Assembly: GCF_900089585.1 (NCBI RefSeq)
Contig: NZ_FLRH01000003.1
Location: 915,001-979,000, forward strand
DNA length: 64,000 bases
DNA from: Micromonospora sediminicola
Lineage (GTDB): Bacteria > Actinomycetota > Actinomycetes > Mycobacteriales > Micromonosporaceae
Direction of reading: 5' to 3'
Of this stretch, positions 41,936 through 50,952 are shown one piece after another. The notes below the pieces were generated by a model. That model saw only the letters and a program-made list of their open reading frames with translations, had not been told where the DNA came from and made no database searches. Every line of letters begins with the position of its first letter. The stretch's first letter is position 1. Made by a program: the position numbers and the translations under genes.

Positions 41936-42094
41936 TGCCCGCCCGCTGCCTGCCGTCCGCAGCCCGCTCCGTTGCCTGCCGTCCGCCGCTCATCCGCCGC
42001 CCGGCTCCGCCGTTCACCCGTCCTCCCTGCCGGCCGCCGCGACCAAGCCGCCTGGCGTTCGGCCGTTCGCGCCCGTCCGGCCCATCCCGGCGGG

Positions 42095-42144
42095 AGATCT
42101 TGGTACGAAACGGCCCCTATAGGCGCCGTTTCGTACCAAGATCT
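42095..42144. repeat. Perfect 20-bp inverted repeat with palindromic centre
   Basis: The left arm (42095-42114) begins AGATCTTGGTACG and the right arm (42125-42144) is its exact reverse complement. The 10-nt loop contains the palindrome CCTATAGG. It is AT-richer than its surroundings. It could be a cruciform, a bidirectional terminator-like RNA hairpin or a mobile-repeat relic. Confidence 0.85.
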
Positions 42145-42241
42145 GGACCGATCCCACTTTGTGGAAGATCGATTCCGTTAGGTGAGCGCTGGTTCCGAGA
42201 TGGGGTGAGGTGCGTGAACGGGGTGGGGCGGGTCCGTGAAC

Positions 42242-42259
42242 GGGCGGGCGGGGGCGGGG
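42242..42259 (+). other. G-quadruplex-forming motif
   Basis: GGGCGGGCGGGGGCGGGG has four G-runs of at least three separated by single cytosines. Further G-runs flank it (42220-42232 and 42269-42281). It sits on the coding strand about 125 nt before the ppk2 start, so it would be present in any longer ppk2 leader RNA. Confidence 0.7.
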
Positions 42260-42384
42260 ACTGCCGACGGGCGGGGCGGGCCTGGGAACGGGTGGAGGAG
42301 GTGGGCGGGTGGAGGTTGGGTCGCGAAACGGGCGTACCGGGCACGCCGTACCCATGATCGGGGTTGCGGGGTGAGGATCGGGGG

Positions 42385-43335
42385 ATGAGTGGCGTGGTGG
42401 GGCCCGAGGGCGGGTCGATGCGGGAGTTGTTGCGGGTGGGCCCGGGGGCGGTGGACCTGGCGGCGATCGACCCCCGGTCGACGCCGGGGTTGCCGGCGGC
42501 GGCCGGGCACGGTTCGGCGCGCAAGGAGTGGGCCCGTGGGCAGGTCGAGCTGGTCGGCGCGGAGCTGGGCCGGCAGCAGGAGATGCTCTACGCCGCCGCC
42601 CAGGGCGCGGCCGGGCCGGGGAGCGCCACCAGCGCGCCCAGTCAGGCCGGCGCCCGGCTGGACGGTGACCGGCCGCGCCGGGTGCTGCTGGTGCTCCAGG
42701 CCATGGACTGCGGCGGCAAGGACGGCGCCGTCAAGCGGGTGGCCGGCGCGATGAACCCGCTCGGGCTGCACATCCGTTCCTTCGGCCCGCCGACCGAGGA
42801 GGAGCGGCGGCACGACTTCCTCTGGCGCGTCCGGCGGGCGCTGCCGCCACCGGGCTACGTGGGCGTGTTCAACCGCTCGCACTACGAGGACGTGCTCATC
42901 GCCCGGGTGGAGGAACTGGTCGACGAGGCCACCTGGCGGTCCCGGTACGCGATCATCAACGACTTCGAGCGGGAGCTGGTCGAGCAGTCCGTGACCGTGG
43001 TGAAGGTCATGCTGCACATCTCGTACGCGGAGCAGGGCGAGCGGCTGATGGAGCGGCTCACCGACCCGACGAAGTACTGGAAGTACAACCCGAGCGATCT
43101 GGACACCCGGGCCCGCTGGGACGATTACCGGGCCGCGTACACCGAGGCGCTGGAGCGTTGCGGGACGGACGCCGCGCCCTGGTTCGTGCTGCCGGCGGAC
43201 CGCAAGTGGTACCGCGACTGGGCGCTGGCCCACCTGCTGCGGGAGACGTTCGACGGGCTGGATCTGGGGTATCCGCCTGCCGATTTCGACGTCGAACGGG
43301 AGCGTGACCGGTTACGCGACCAGGGCGGCAAGTGA
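42385..43335 (+). CDS. ppk2: Polyphosphate kinase 2 family protein
   Basis: 316 residues. The PPK2 core has a P-loop variant LQAMDCGGKDGAVKR (D108, K112), then RSFGPPTEEERRHDFLWRV, YVGVFNRSHYEDVLI, the lid segment YAEQGERLMERLTDPTKYWKYNPSDLDTRARWDDY, and PWFVLPADRKWYRDW near the end. It transfers phosphate between polyphosphate and nucleotides. The ATG at 42385 has GAGG 8 nt upstream. The phosphate genes downstream (Pit and its PhoU-like partner) and their PHO boxes fit a joint role in phosphate storage and supply. Confidence 0.92.
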   Translation: MSGVVGPEGGSMRELLRVGPGAVDLAAIDPRSTPGLPAAAGHGSARKEWARGQVELVGAELGRQQEMLYAAAQGAAGPGSATSAPSQAGARLDGDRPRRVLLVLQAMDCGGKDGAVKRVAGAMNPLGLHIRSFGPPTEEERRHDFLWRVRRALPPPGYVGVFNRSHYEDVLIARVEELVDEATWRSRYAIINDFERELVEQSVTVVKVMLHISYAEQGERLMERLTDPTKYWKYNPSDLDTRARWDDYRAAYTEALERCGTDAAPWFVLPADRKWYRDWALAHLLRETFDGLDLGYPPADFDVERERDRLRDQGGK

Positions 43336-43336
43336 T

Positions 43337-43369
43337 CAGGTGAACATCAGGTGAACGAGCGGTGAATCG
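43337..43369 (+). promoter_or_regulatory. PHO box: three 11-bp direct repeats
   Basis: Consecutive 11-mers CAGGTGAACAT, CAGGTGAACGA and GCGGTGAATCG match the reverse complement of the GTTCACC-type direct repeats bound by PhoP in actinobacteria. It starts right after the ppk2 stop and lies 118 nt before the PhoU-like gene, so phosphate limitation should control the Pit operon. Confidence 0.82.
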
Positions 43370-43486
43370 GGCCTGACCAGGGGTGGGCCGGTCGATGCCG
43401 GGTTCGACCGTGTCCCTAGCATGCCCAGAGCAGACGCCTCTCGCAGGCGACGGCCACCCTTCCACCGACACGACGAGGTCCGTGCT

Positions 43487-44113
43487 GTGAAGTTTTCCTT
43501 CCGTCCCACCGAGGGCGCCTTCTACGAGCTCTTCACCAGGGCCGCGCAGAACCTGGTGAAGGGGACCGACCTGCTCAACGAGTTGGGTCTGCCCGGCGCG
43601 GACGTGCAGTCGATCAGCGAGCGGCTGACCGAGGTCGAGCACGACAGCGACCAGATCACGCACGACCTCTACAAGAAGATCAACTCCACCTTCATCACGC
43701 CCTTCGACCGGGAGGACATCTACCGGCTGGGCTCGCTGCTCGACGACGTGATGGACCACCTGGAGGCGGTCGGCAACCTGCTCTACCTGTACGGCCTGAC
43801 CAAGCTCCCGTCGCTGCCGCGCGAGCTGCACGAGCTGGTCAACGTGCTCGACCAGCAGGCCAAGCTCACCGCCGAGGCGATGCCCCGACTGAAGTCGATG
43901 AAGGACCTCGAGGACTACTGGATCGAGTGCAACCGGCTCGAGAACGACGGCGACCAGGCGTACCGGATGCTGCTGGTCCGGCTCTTCTCCGGTGAGTACG
44001 ACGCGCTCACGGTGCTGAAGATGAAGGAGGTGGCCGACGAGCTGGAGGCCGCCTGCGACGCCTTCGAGCACGTCGCCAACACCGTCGAGACCATCGCGGT
44101 CAAGGAGTCCTGA
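43487..44113 (+). CDS. PhoU-like DUF47 protein, Pit accessory
   Basis: 208 residues, all-helical PhoU-like DUF47 (TIGR00153 type): FYELFTRAAQNLVKGTDLLNELG, ISERLTEVEHDSDQITHDLYKKINSTFITPFDREDIYRLGSLLDDVMDHLEAVGNL. The conserved ExxxD residues bind metals in this family. The GTG at 43487 has GAGG 8 nt upstream. It ends 4 nt before the Pit gene, the usual two-gene arrangement, and probably modulates Pit transport. Confidence 0.93.
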   Translation: MKFSFRPTEGAFYELFTRAAQNLVKGTDLLNELGLPGADVQSISERLTEVEHDSDQITHDLYKKINSTFITPFDREDIYRLGSLLDDVMDHLEAVGNLLYLYGLTKLPSLPRELHELVNVLDQQAKLTAEAMPRLKSMKDLEDYWIECNRLENDGDQAYRMLLVRLFSGEYDALTVLKMKEVADELEAACDAFEHVANTVETIAVKES

Positions 44114-44117
44114 TCCC

Positions 44118-45122
44118 GTGACACCCGAACTCATCGCCGTGCTGGCGGTGATCGCGGTCGCCATGGCGTTCGACTACACGAACGGCTTCCATGACGCGGC
44201 CAACGCGATCGCCACCAGCATCTCGACCCGGGCGCTGACCCCCCGGATCGCGCTCGGCCTGGCCGCCGTCGGCAACTTCGTCGGCGCGCACTTCGGCGCC
44301 GGGGTCGCCAAGACGGTCGGCGACGGACTGGTGACGCTACCGACCGGGGTGGAGAGCCTCGGCGTGGTCTTCGCCGGCGTACTCGGCGCGATCGCCTGGA
44401 ACCTGATCACCTGGTACTTCGGCCTGCCGTCCTCCTCCTCGCACGCCCTCTTCGGCGGCCTGGTCGGCGCGACCCTGTTCGCCGCCGACGGCATCGTCCA
44501 GTGGGGCAACATCCTGGAGAAGGTCATCATCCCGATGGTCCTCTCGCCGGTGGTCGGCCTGGTGCTCGGCTTCCTGGTGATGCTCGCGATCATGTGGCTG
44601 TTCCGGAAGGGGCAGCCGGGCAAGCTCAGCCGGGGCTTCCGCTGGGCGCAGACCGTGTCCGCCGCCGCCATGTCGGTCGGCCACGGCATGCAGGACGCCG
44701 CCAAGACCATGGGCATCATCGTGCTGGCGCTCTACACCGGCGGCTTCCAGGAGAGCAAGACGCACATCCCGGGCTGGGTGTTCTGGACCTCCGCGACGAT
44801 GCTGGCGCTCGGTACGTACGCGGGCGGCTGGCGGATCATCCGGACGCTGGGCCGGAAGATCATCGACCTCGGCCCGGCGGAGGGCTTCGCGGCCGAGACG
44901 GTGGCCAGCGCGGTGCTCTACTTCAACGCGCTGGTGCTCAAGGCCCCGATCTCCACCACGCACACGATCACCTCGGCGATCATGGGTGTGGGCGCGACGA
45001 AGCGGCTCTCCGCGGTGCGCTGGAACGTGGCCGGCAACATCGTGATCGCCTGGATCATCACGTTCCCGGCCGCCGCCGCGATCGCCTGCCTCGCGTATCT
45101 GCTGGTGCGCCCGCTGTTTTAA
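44118..45122 (+). CDS. pit: Inorganic phosphate transporter, PiT family
   Basis: 334 residues with about ten TM segments and both PiT signatures: FDYTNGFHDAANAIATSISTRAL near the N-terminus and the second half motif with FNALVLKAPISTTHTITSAIMGVG. Low-affinity phosphate (metal-phosphate) symporter. The GTG start at 44118 has AAGGAG about 10 nt upstream, inside the end of the PhoU-like gene. Its TAA stop is the first part of a terminator palindrome. Confidence 0.95.
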   Translation: MTPELIAVLAVIAVAMAFDYTNGFHDAANAIATSISTRALTPRIALGLAAVGNFVGAHFGAGVAKTVGDGLVTLPTGVESLGVVFAGVLGAIAWNLITWYFGLPSSSSHALFGGLVGATLFAADGIVQWGNILEKVIIPMVLSPVVGLVLGFLVMLAIMWLFRKGQPGKLSRGFRWAQTVSAAAMSVGHGMQDAAKTMGIIVLALYTGGFQESKTHIPGWVFWTSATMLALGTYAGGWRIIRTLGRKIIDLGPAEGFAAETVASAVLYFNALVLKAPISTTHTITSAIMGVGATKRLSAVRWNVAGNIVIAWIITFPAAAAIACLAYLLVRPLF

Positions 45123-45201
45123 GGCGGGGCCCCCTTTTAACGCCTCAGGTAGAGGAGGGGCCCCTTCTTAACATCCGATGTTAAGAAGGGGCCCCTCCTT
45201 A
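45123..45201. terminator. Bidirectional terminator palindromes, GGGGCCCC family (copy B, composite)
   Basis: A partial unit (GGCGGGGCCCCC with TTAACGCCTCAGGTAGAG, like copy A) runs into a perfect 21-bp inverted repeat: arms 45154-45174 and 45178-45198 (GGAGGGGCCCCTTCTTAAC and its complement) around a 3-nt loop CCG. The stop codons of both convergent genes (Pit TAA, Gfo/Idh TAA) touch or lie within it. Confidence 0.88.
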
Positions 45202-46167
45202 CACGTAGGAGACGCCGATCCGGGCCTTGATGTCGTCGATCAGGGTCATGACCTCCAGCGTGGCGGCGTGCGGCACCAGCGGGCTCTCGGTCAGCCCGGC
45301 CGCCAGGCAGCGCTGCACCTCGATCGCCTCGTACTGGTAACCGCCGCCGGTCATGTCCGCCGGGATCGTCTCCGGCTCGGCGTCGAGCCGGTGCAGCACC
45401 GCCGACCCGGGCCGGAAGAACGGCTCCGGCAGCTCGATCCGGCCGGTGGTCCCGGTGATCGACGCGGTGATCGCGGTGGCGCCCACCATGCCGCAGCTCA
45501 ACGTCGCCACCGCGCCGGAGTCCCAGCCCAGGACGATGTCGGTGTTCTCGTCCACCGCCTCCGGGCTCAGCCGCGCCCACGCCCGCACGTGCTGCGGCGC
45601 GCCGAGCACCAGGTGGGCCAGGCTCAGCGGGTAGACGCCGAGGTCGAGCAGCGCGCCCCCGCCCAGCGCGGGATTCCGCATCCGGTGCTCGGGCGGGAAC
45701 GGCCCGGCCACCCCGAAGTCGGCCCGGACGTGGGTCACCTCGCCGATCGCGCCGTCGGAGATCAGCTCCAGCACCCGCAGGATCAGCGGATTGGTCCGCA
45801 TCCACATGGCCTCCATGAGGAAGAGCCCGCGAGCGCGCGCCGTCTCCACCAGCTCGGTGGTGGTGGGCAGGTCCAGCGTGCAGGGCTTCTCCACCAGCAC
45901 CGCCTTGCCGCCGGCCAGGCAGGCCAGCGCCGCCTCGTGGTGCGCGGCGTGCGGCGTGGCCACGTAGATCGCGTCCAGGTCCGGGTCCGCGGCCAGTTCG
46001 GCCCAGGAGGCGTACGCCCGCGGCACGTCGTGCCGCCGCGCGAACGTCTCGGCGCTCTCCCGGGTGCGCGACCCGACCGCCACCAGTTCGGCGTCCGGCA
46101 CCAGCCGCAGGTCGTCGGCGAAACAGGTGGCGATGTGCCCGGTGGCCAGGATTCCCCAACGCGTCAT
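45199..46167 (-). CDS. Gfo/Idh/MocA-family oxidoreductase
   Basis: 322 residues. The N-terminal NAD(P) Rossmann domain has WGILATGHIATCFADDL, DLDAIYVATPHAAHHEAALACLAGGKAVLVEKPCTLDLPTT (EKP motif) and the C-terminal alpha/beta domain has GGGALLDLGVYPLSLAHLVLG. It probably oxidises a sugar or inositol-type polyol. The substrate is unknown. TAACGT ends 7 nt before the ATG with no Shine-Dalgarno. The final residues and TAA stop run into the terminator palindrome shared with Pit. Confidence 0.9.
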   Translation of the reverse strand: MTRWGILATGHIATCFADDLRLVPDAELVAVGSRTRESAETFARRHDVPRAYASWAELAADPDLDAIYVATPHAAHHEAALACLAGGKAVLVEKPCTLDLPTTTELVETARARGLFLMEAMWMRTNPLILRVLELISDGAIGEVTHVRADFGVAGPFPPEHRMRNPALGGGALLDLGVYPLSLAHLVLGAPQHVRAWARLSPEAVDENTDIVLGWDSGAVATLSCGMVGATAITASITGTTGRIELPEPFFRPGSAVLHRLDAEPETIPADMTGGGYQYEAIEVQRCLAAGLTESPLVPHAATLEVMTLIDDIKARIGVSYV

Positions 46168-46306
46168 TCCCGGCACGTTATCCCTTCCCGCTCCGGGACC
46201 GGCAGGGTGATCCACCCGTCGGGACGTCAGTACCGGTTCGGGACCTTCTCTCATCGCGAAAGTCGACGAGGAACTGGCCGTCTCCACCGAGCTGAATCCG
46301 GCCGCC

Positions 46307-46906
46307 TCACCACGGCTGGGGCGGTATGGGAGTGCCTTCACGCAGATACGACAACGCCCGCCGCGCCTCCTGCCGCAGGAGTGGGGTGAGGCTGGGCTCT
46401 TCCAGGAATGCCTCGTACAAGGTCCTGCCCCGGCTGGGATCCGTGTCGGCGACGCAGCGGATCGCCGCACTGCGGACCACGAGGTCCACATCGGCGAGGG
46501 CCCGCTCGACCGCCTCCCGGCTCGCCCGGCCGGTGTGCTTGGCCAGTGCCCTGACGGCGTTGACGCGGTGCAGGAAGTCCTCGTGCCGAGCCTGCTCGCA
46601 GAGGATGCGCGTAGCGCGGGGATCGTTGATGTCGCCGAGGATCACGATCTCCGTCGTGCCGACGCGGCTCGGCATCTGGGCGAGAAACTCCTCGGGCGCG
46701 ACCAGGGCGGCGATGTGCAGGGCGGCCGACCAGCCGTCGCCCAGATCCCGGCCAGTAGCGCTCGTGGCCAGGTTCGCCGTGGCCCTGCCGTAGTAGAGGT
46801 CGAAGACACGTCTCGCTCCGGTCGGCCCGGCGGCGATCAGGGCTTCGTCGGCCCCGGGCTCCCAGTCGAGAACCCTGGCGATCACGGCATCGAGACCATC
46901 GATCAT
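46307..46906 (-). CDS. HEAT-repeat-like protein
   Basis: 199 residues, all-helical. The C-terminal half reads as HEAT/PBS-lyase-type repeats (RVNAVRALAKHTGRASREAVERALADVDLVVRSAAIRCVADTD and LLRQEARRALSYLREG). The N-terminal part (IARVLDWEPGADEALIAAGP) is not recognised. Such repeats mediate protein binding. The ATG at 46906 has CATCAT 6 nt upstream. Base composition is lower in GC than its neighbours, a mild hint of separate origin. It is divergent from the NUDIX gene. Confidence 0.72.
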   Translation of the reverse strand: MIDGLDAVIARVLDWEPGADEALIAAGPTGARRVFDLYYGRATANLATSATGRDLGDGWSAALHIAALVAPEEFLAQMPSRVGTTEIVILGDINDPRATRILCEQARHEDFLHRVNAVRALAKHTGRASREAVERALADVDLVVRSAAIRCVADTDPSRGRTLYEAFLEEPSLTPLLRQEARRALSYLREGTPIPPQPW

Positions 46907-47048
46907 CGGCCTATGATGCCATTGATCTTGTCGACCGCATGGTGGGCGCCACAGCCACGGCAAGCCGGCCGCAGGCGGAAACCGAGCGCGGACGGGGCGG
47001 CTGCTTGCGGCCGAACATGGTCCGCGAGGCAGGGCCTAGGCTCGGCGC

Positions 47049-47876
47049 ATGACGACTGACGGCTTCGCCGCACCCCCCGCCCTGGTGGAGCACGCCCGCC
47101 GGTTCCACGCCGAGGGTGGCGTGCCGGCGGTGCCCCGGGTCGCCGCCACCGTGCTGCTGCTCCGCCCGGCCGGTGACGACTTCGAGGTCTACCTGATCCG
47201 CCGGGTCGCGGCGATGACGTTCGGCGGCATGTACGCCTTCCCCGGCGGCGGGGTGGACCGCTCCGACTCCGAGGCGCACCTGGGCTGGGCCGGGCCGGAG
47301 CCGGCGGCCTGGGGTGAGCGGTTCCGGCTCGACCCGGCGGACGCGCAGGCGGTGGTCTGCGCCGCCGCCCGCGAGGTCTTCGAGGAGGCGGGCGTGCTGC
47401 TGGCCGGCCCGGACGCGGGCACCGTGGTCGGCGACGTGAGCGGCGACGACTGGGAGGCGGCCCGGCAGGACCTGGTGGGTCGGCGTACCGGCTTCGCCGA
47501 TCTGCTGGCCGGGCGCGGTCTGACGCTCCGGTCCGACCTGCTGCTGCCGTGGACCCGGTGGATCACGCCGGAGTTCGAGCCGCGCCGCTTCGACACGTAC
47601 TTCTTCGTGGCGCTGCTGCCCGAGGGGCAGCGGACCCGCGACGTCTCCGGCGAGGCCGACCACACGCTGTGGCTGCGCCCGGCGGACGCGCTGGCCCGGG
47701 CGGAGGCGGGGGAGCTGACCATGCTGCCGCCGACGATGGTCACCCTGGGCGAGATCGCCGCCGCCGGCGACCTGGCCGGCGTGGCCCGCGCCGCCGCGGA
47801 TCGCGACCCGGGTACGCCCATCCTGCCGCGCATCGAGGACCTGGACGGGGCGCAGCCGCGCTTCCTGCTCCGCTGA
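47049..47876 (+). CDS. NUDIX hydrolase (NUDT19-like)
   Basis: 275 residues. The Nudix domain starts at VPRVAATVLLLRPAGDDFEVYLIRR. The Nudix box is split: FPGGGVDRSDSE, then an insertion of about 35 residues, then AAAREVFEEAGVLL, as in NUDT19/CoA-pyrophosphatase-like proteins. It probably hydrolyses a nucleoside diphosphate derivative such as a CoA species. TAGGCT (47037-47042) lies 6 nt before the ATG, with no Shine-Dalgarno. It is convergent with pstB across a terminator palindrome. Confidence 0.88.
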   Translation: MTTDGFAAPPALVEHARRFHAEGGVPAVPRVAATVLLLRPAGDDFEVYLIRRVAAMTFGGMYAFPGGGVDRSDSEAHLGWAGPEPAAWGERFRLDPADAQAVVCAAAREVFEEAGVLLAGPDAGTVVGDVSGDDWEAARQDLVGRRTGFADLLAGRGLTLRSDLLLPWTRWITPEFEPRRFDTYFFVALLPEGQRTRDVSGEADHTLWLRPADALARAEAGELTMLPPTMVTLGEIAAAGDLAGVARAAADRDPGTPILPRIEDLDGAQPRFLLR

Positions 47877-47884
47877 GCGGGGTG

Positions 47885-47936
47885 TTAAGAGGGGCCCCCT
47901 GCTATGCAGAATGCGTTAACAGGGGGCCCCTCCTTG
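47885..47936. terminator. Bidirectional terminator palindrome, GGGGCCCC family (copy C)
   Basis: GAGGGGCCCCCTG (47889-47901) and CAGGGGGCCCCTC (47920-47932) form a perfect 13-bp stem around an 18-nt loop. GTTAAG precedes and GTTAAC lies in the loop. It is between the convergent NUDIX and pstB genes. Confidence 0.8.
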
Positions 47937-47940
47937 CACC

Positions 47941-48717
47941 TCAGCCGAAGCGGCCGGTGATGTAGTCCTCGGTCTTCTTCTGGCTCGGGTTGCTGAAGAT
48001 CTTCTGGGTGTTGTCGTACTCGATCAGGCGGCCCGGGTCGCCGGTCTTCTCGATCGAGAAGAAGGCGGTGCGGTCCGACACCCGCGCGGCCTGCTGCATG
48101 TTGTGCGTGACGATGATGATGGTGAACTTGTCCTTCAGCTGGAACATCAGGTCCTCGATGGCCAGCGTGGAGATCGGGTCCAGGGCCGAGCACGGCTCGT
48201 CCATCAGCACCACCTGCGGCTCGACCGCGATGGTGCGGGCGATGCACAGCCGCTGCTGCTGACCGCCGGAGAGGCCGGCGCCGGGCTTGCCGAGCCGATC
48301 CTTGACCTCGTCCCACAGGTTCGCCGAGCGGAGCGCCTTCTCGGCCGTCTCCTCCAGGATCGACTTGCGTCGGACGCCGTTGAGCCGCAGCCCGGCCACC
48401 ACGTTCTCGAAGATGCTCATGGTGGGGAACGGGTTCGGCCGCTGGAAGACCATGCCGATCATCCGGCGTACGGCCGTGACGTCCACGTCGCGGTCGTAGA
48501 TGTCCTGCCCGTCGATGGTCAGGTTGCCCTCGACCCGGGCGCCGGGCAGCACCTCGTGCATCCGGTTGATCGACCGCAGGAAGGTGGACTTGCCGCAGCC
48601 GGACGGGCCGATCAGGGCGGTCACCGTCTTCGGCTCGACGGTCAGGTTGATGTTCTCGATCGCCTTGAACCCGCCGTAGTAGGCGGTGACGTTCGAGGCT
48701 TCGACGCGCTTGGCCAT
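47941..48717 (-). CDS. pstB: Phosphate ABC transporter ATP-binding protein
   Basis: 258 residues, full-length PstB: Walker [21 protein letters not shown], signature [14 protein letters not shown], Walker [17 protein letters not shown], and the H-loop [15 protein letters not shown]. It energises high-affinity phosphate uptake. The ATG at 48717 (MAKRVEAS) has GGAGG 10 nt upstream. It is the last gene of pstSCAB, 20 nt after pstA. No phoU follows, and the only PhoU-like gene of the window sits with Pit. Confidence 0.98.
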   Translation of the reverse strand: MAKRVEASNVTAYYGGFKAIENINLTVEPKTVTALIGPSGCGKSTFLRSINRMHEVLPGARVEGNLTIDGQDIYDRDVDVTAVRRMIGMVFQRPNPFPTMSIFENVVAGLRLNGVRRKSILEETAEKALRSANLWDEVKDRLGKPGAGLSGGQQQRLCIARTIAVEPQVVLMDEPCSALDPISTLAIEDLMFQLKDKFTIIIVTHNMQQAARVSDRTAFFSIEKTGDPGRLIEYDNTQKIFSNPSQKKTEDYITGRFG

Positions 48718-48737
48718 GGTGGCGGTACCTCCGGGGT

Positions 48738-49826
48738 TCATCGGCCGAGCCGGTTTCGACGGGCCAGCAACTTCGCCGCGACGGTCAGGACGAGGACGAG
48801 CGCGACCAGGGTGAGCGCCGCGGTCCACGCCCGCGCCGGCGAGTACTTCGAGGCCTCGCCGGCCTGCTGGTAGACGAAGAGGGCCAGCGACGACTGGTTG
48901 TTCTCGAACGGGTTGAAGTTGATCGAGGCGCCACCACCGGCGACGAGCAGCACCGGCGCGGTCTCGCCGGCGGCCCGCGCGATGGCGAGCATGATGCCGG
49001 TGACGATGCCGGGCAGCGCGGTCGGCAGCACGACCCGCAGGATGGTCTTCCACTTCGGCACGCCGAGGGCGTAGGCGCCCTCGCGCAGCGGCGCCGGCAC
49101 GAGCCGGAGCATCTCCTCGGTGGACCGGACGATGGTGGGCAGCATGAGCACGCTCAACGCCAGCGCGGCGGCGAAGCCGGAGAAGCTCGGCCGGCCGTCG
49201 TTGAACCACGGCGAGACGATCAGCACCCAGAACGCCAGCACGAACAGGCCGGTGACGATCGACGGGATGCCGGTCATCACGTCGACGAAGAAGCGGATGG
49301 TGAACGCGAACCGGCCCCGGCCGTACTCGACCACGTAGATGGCGCAGAGCACGCCGAGCGGCACGGTGATCAGGGCGGCGATGCCGACCTGCTCCAGCGT
49401 GCCGATGATCGCGTGGTAGGCGCCGCCGTTGGCGTCCCGCGCCCCGATGTTGTTCATCGAGGTGCCGAAGAAGTTGCCGTCCAGCCGCTCGGAGCCCTTG
49501 CTGACCAGCGTCCACACCACCGAGGCCAGCGGCAGCACGGCCAGCACGAAGGCGGAGTGGATCAGCGCGCTCCAGGTCCGGTTGCGGGCGGACCGCCGGC
49601 CCTCCACCGCGTTCGTCGCGACGTAGAGACCGGCCAGGTAGAGCAGCGCGCCGAGCACCACGACCAGGACCGGTCCGCCGATGCCGGCGCCGTACACGAG
49701 GGCCGCCGCGAGCAGCAGCGCCGCGACGGCGATGACGGGCGCGGCGTACGCCGGGAGCCGTCGGGCCCGCAGCGTGGCCGGCTGGGCCGGCGGGCGCGGG
49801 CGGGAGGGGGTGAGAGTGGAGGTCAT
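48738..49826 (-). CDS. pstA: Phosphate ABC transporter permease PstA
   Basis: 362 residues. An extra N-terminal pair of hydrophobic segments ([42 protein letters not shown]) precedes the standard six-TM PstA core with the EAA loop [37 protein letters not shown]. Longer than the usual 280-300 residues because of that pair. Start overlaps the pstC stop by 4 nt (ATGA). Confidence 0.96.
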   Translation of the reverse strand: MTSTLTPSRPRPPAQPATLRARRLPAYAAPVIAVAALLLAAALVYGAGIGGPVLVVVLGALLYLAGLYVATNAVEGRRSARNRTWSALIHSAFVLAVLPLASVVWTLVSKGSERLDGNFFGTSMNNIGARDANGGAYHAIIGTLEQVGIAALITVPLGVLCAIYVVEYGRGRFAFTIRFFVDVMTGIPSIVTGLFVLAFWVLIVSPWFNDGRPSFSGFAAALALSVLMLPTIVRSTEEMLRLVPAPLREGAYALGVPKWKTILRVVLPTALPGIVTGIMLAIARAAGETAPVLLVAGGGASINFNPFENNQSSLALFVYQQAGEASKYSPARAWTAALTLVALVLVLTVAAKLLARRNRLGR

Positions 49827-50911
49827 GCCGCAGACTCCGTGAACTCGCGGCGGCGGTAGATGATCGCGCGCGCGGTGATGTTGACGATCAGCGTGATCGC
49901 GAAGAGCACCAGGCCGGAGGCGATCAGGGCGCCGCGGCCGGTGTCGTTCGCCTCGGCGAACCGGTTGGCGATGTTCGCGGCGATCGAGTTGCCGCCGCTC
50001 TGCAGGATGTTGAACGAGATGGCGTACGTCGAGCCGAGCGTGAGCGCCAGCGCGATGGTCTCGCCGAGCGCCCGGCCCAGGCCCAGCATCACCGCGGCGA
50101 TGACGCCCGGCCGGCCGTACGGCAGGACCGCGGTGCGGATCATCTCCCAGCGGGTGGCGCCGAGCGCGAGCGCGGCCTCCTCGTTGGCGGTCGGGGTCTG
50201 CCGGAACACCTCGCGGGAGAGCGAGGTGACGATCGGCAGCACCATGATCGCCAGCACCACGGAGCCGAGCAGGATCGAGCTTCCGTACGGGCCGTCGCCG
50301 AAGATCGGGATCCAGCCGAAGTACGTGTTCAGCCAGGCGGAGAGGTCGGCGACCGGCTGGGCGAAGTAGTCGCGGCCCCAGAGTCCGAAGACCACGCTCG
50401 GCACCGCGGCCAGCAGGTCGATCACGAACCCGAGTCCGTTGCCGAGCCGGCGGGGGGCGTAGTGCGACAGGTAGAGGGCGATGCCGAGCGCGACGGGCAC
50501 CGCCATGAGCAGCGCCAGCAGCGAGCTCAGGACGGTGCCGAAGGCGAGCGCGCCGATGCCGAACTTCGGCGGGTTGTCGTTCGGGAACCAGCCCTCGAAG
50601 GTCCAGAACGACTCGGTGTTGGCCCGCAGCGCCGGCACGGCCTTGGCGATCAGGAAGATCGCGATGGCCGCGATGATCACCAGCACCGTGGTGCCGGCGG
50701 CCAGGGTGAGGCCGCGGAACGCCCGTTCCGCGCCGAAGGCGCGGGCGCGGGGCAGGCCGCCGCCCCCGCCGAGGTCGCCGCCGGGGCGGCCAAGGGGGTT
50801 TCCGGAGCGCTCGGCCACACGCGCCGAGGCACCGGCGGGCCGCTCGTGGCTCATGGCCACGGGGGTCCCGCCGGTGCCGGCGTGCGCCGAGCGGTGAGGG
50901 GTGTCACCCAT
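49823..50911 (-). CDS. pstC: Phosphate ABC transporter permease PstC
   Basis: 362 residues. A Gly/Arg-rich cytoplasmic N-terminus of about 65 residues precedes six TM segments and the EAA loop [47 protein letters not shown]. Partner of PstA in the membrane channel. The start lies 41 nt after pstS. An in-frame ATG at 50854 (MSHERPAG) could be an alternative start, since the first 19 residues are poorly constrained. Confidence 0.96.
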   Translation of the reverse strand: MGDTPHRSAHAGTGGTPVAMSHERPAGASARVAERSGNPLGRPGGDLGGGGGLPRARAFGAERAFRGLTLAAGTTVLVIIAAIAIFLIAKAVPALRANTESFWTFEGWFPNDNPPKFGIGALAFGTVLSSLLALLMAVPVALGIALYLSHYAPRRLGNGLGFVIDLLAAVPSVVFGLWGRDYFAQPVADLSAWLNTYFGWIPIFGDGPYGSSILLGSVVLAIMVLPIVTSLSREVFRQTPTANEEAALALGATRWEMIRTAVLPYGRPGVIAAVMLGLGRALGETIALALTLGSTYAISFNILQSGGNSIAANIANRFAEANDTGRGALIASGLVLFAITLIVNITARAIIYRRREFTESAA

Positions 50912-50952
50912 CTGCTCGCTCGCTTCGCGTTGAGGAGGTGTCGATCAGGGCG

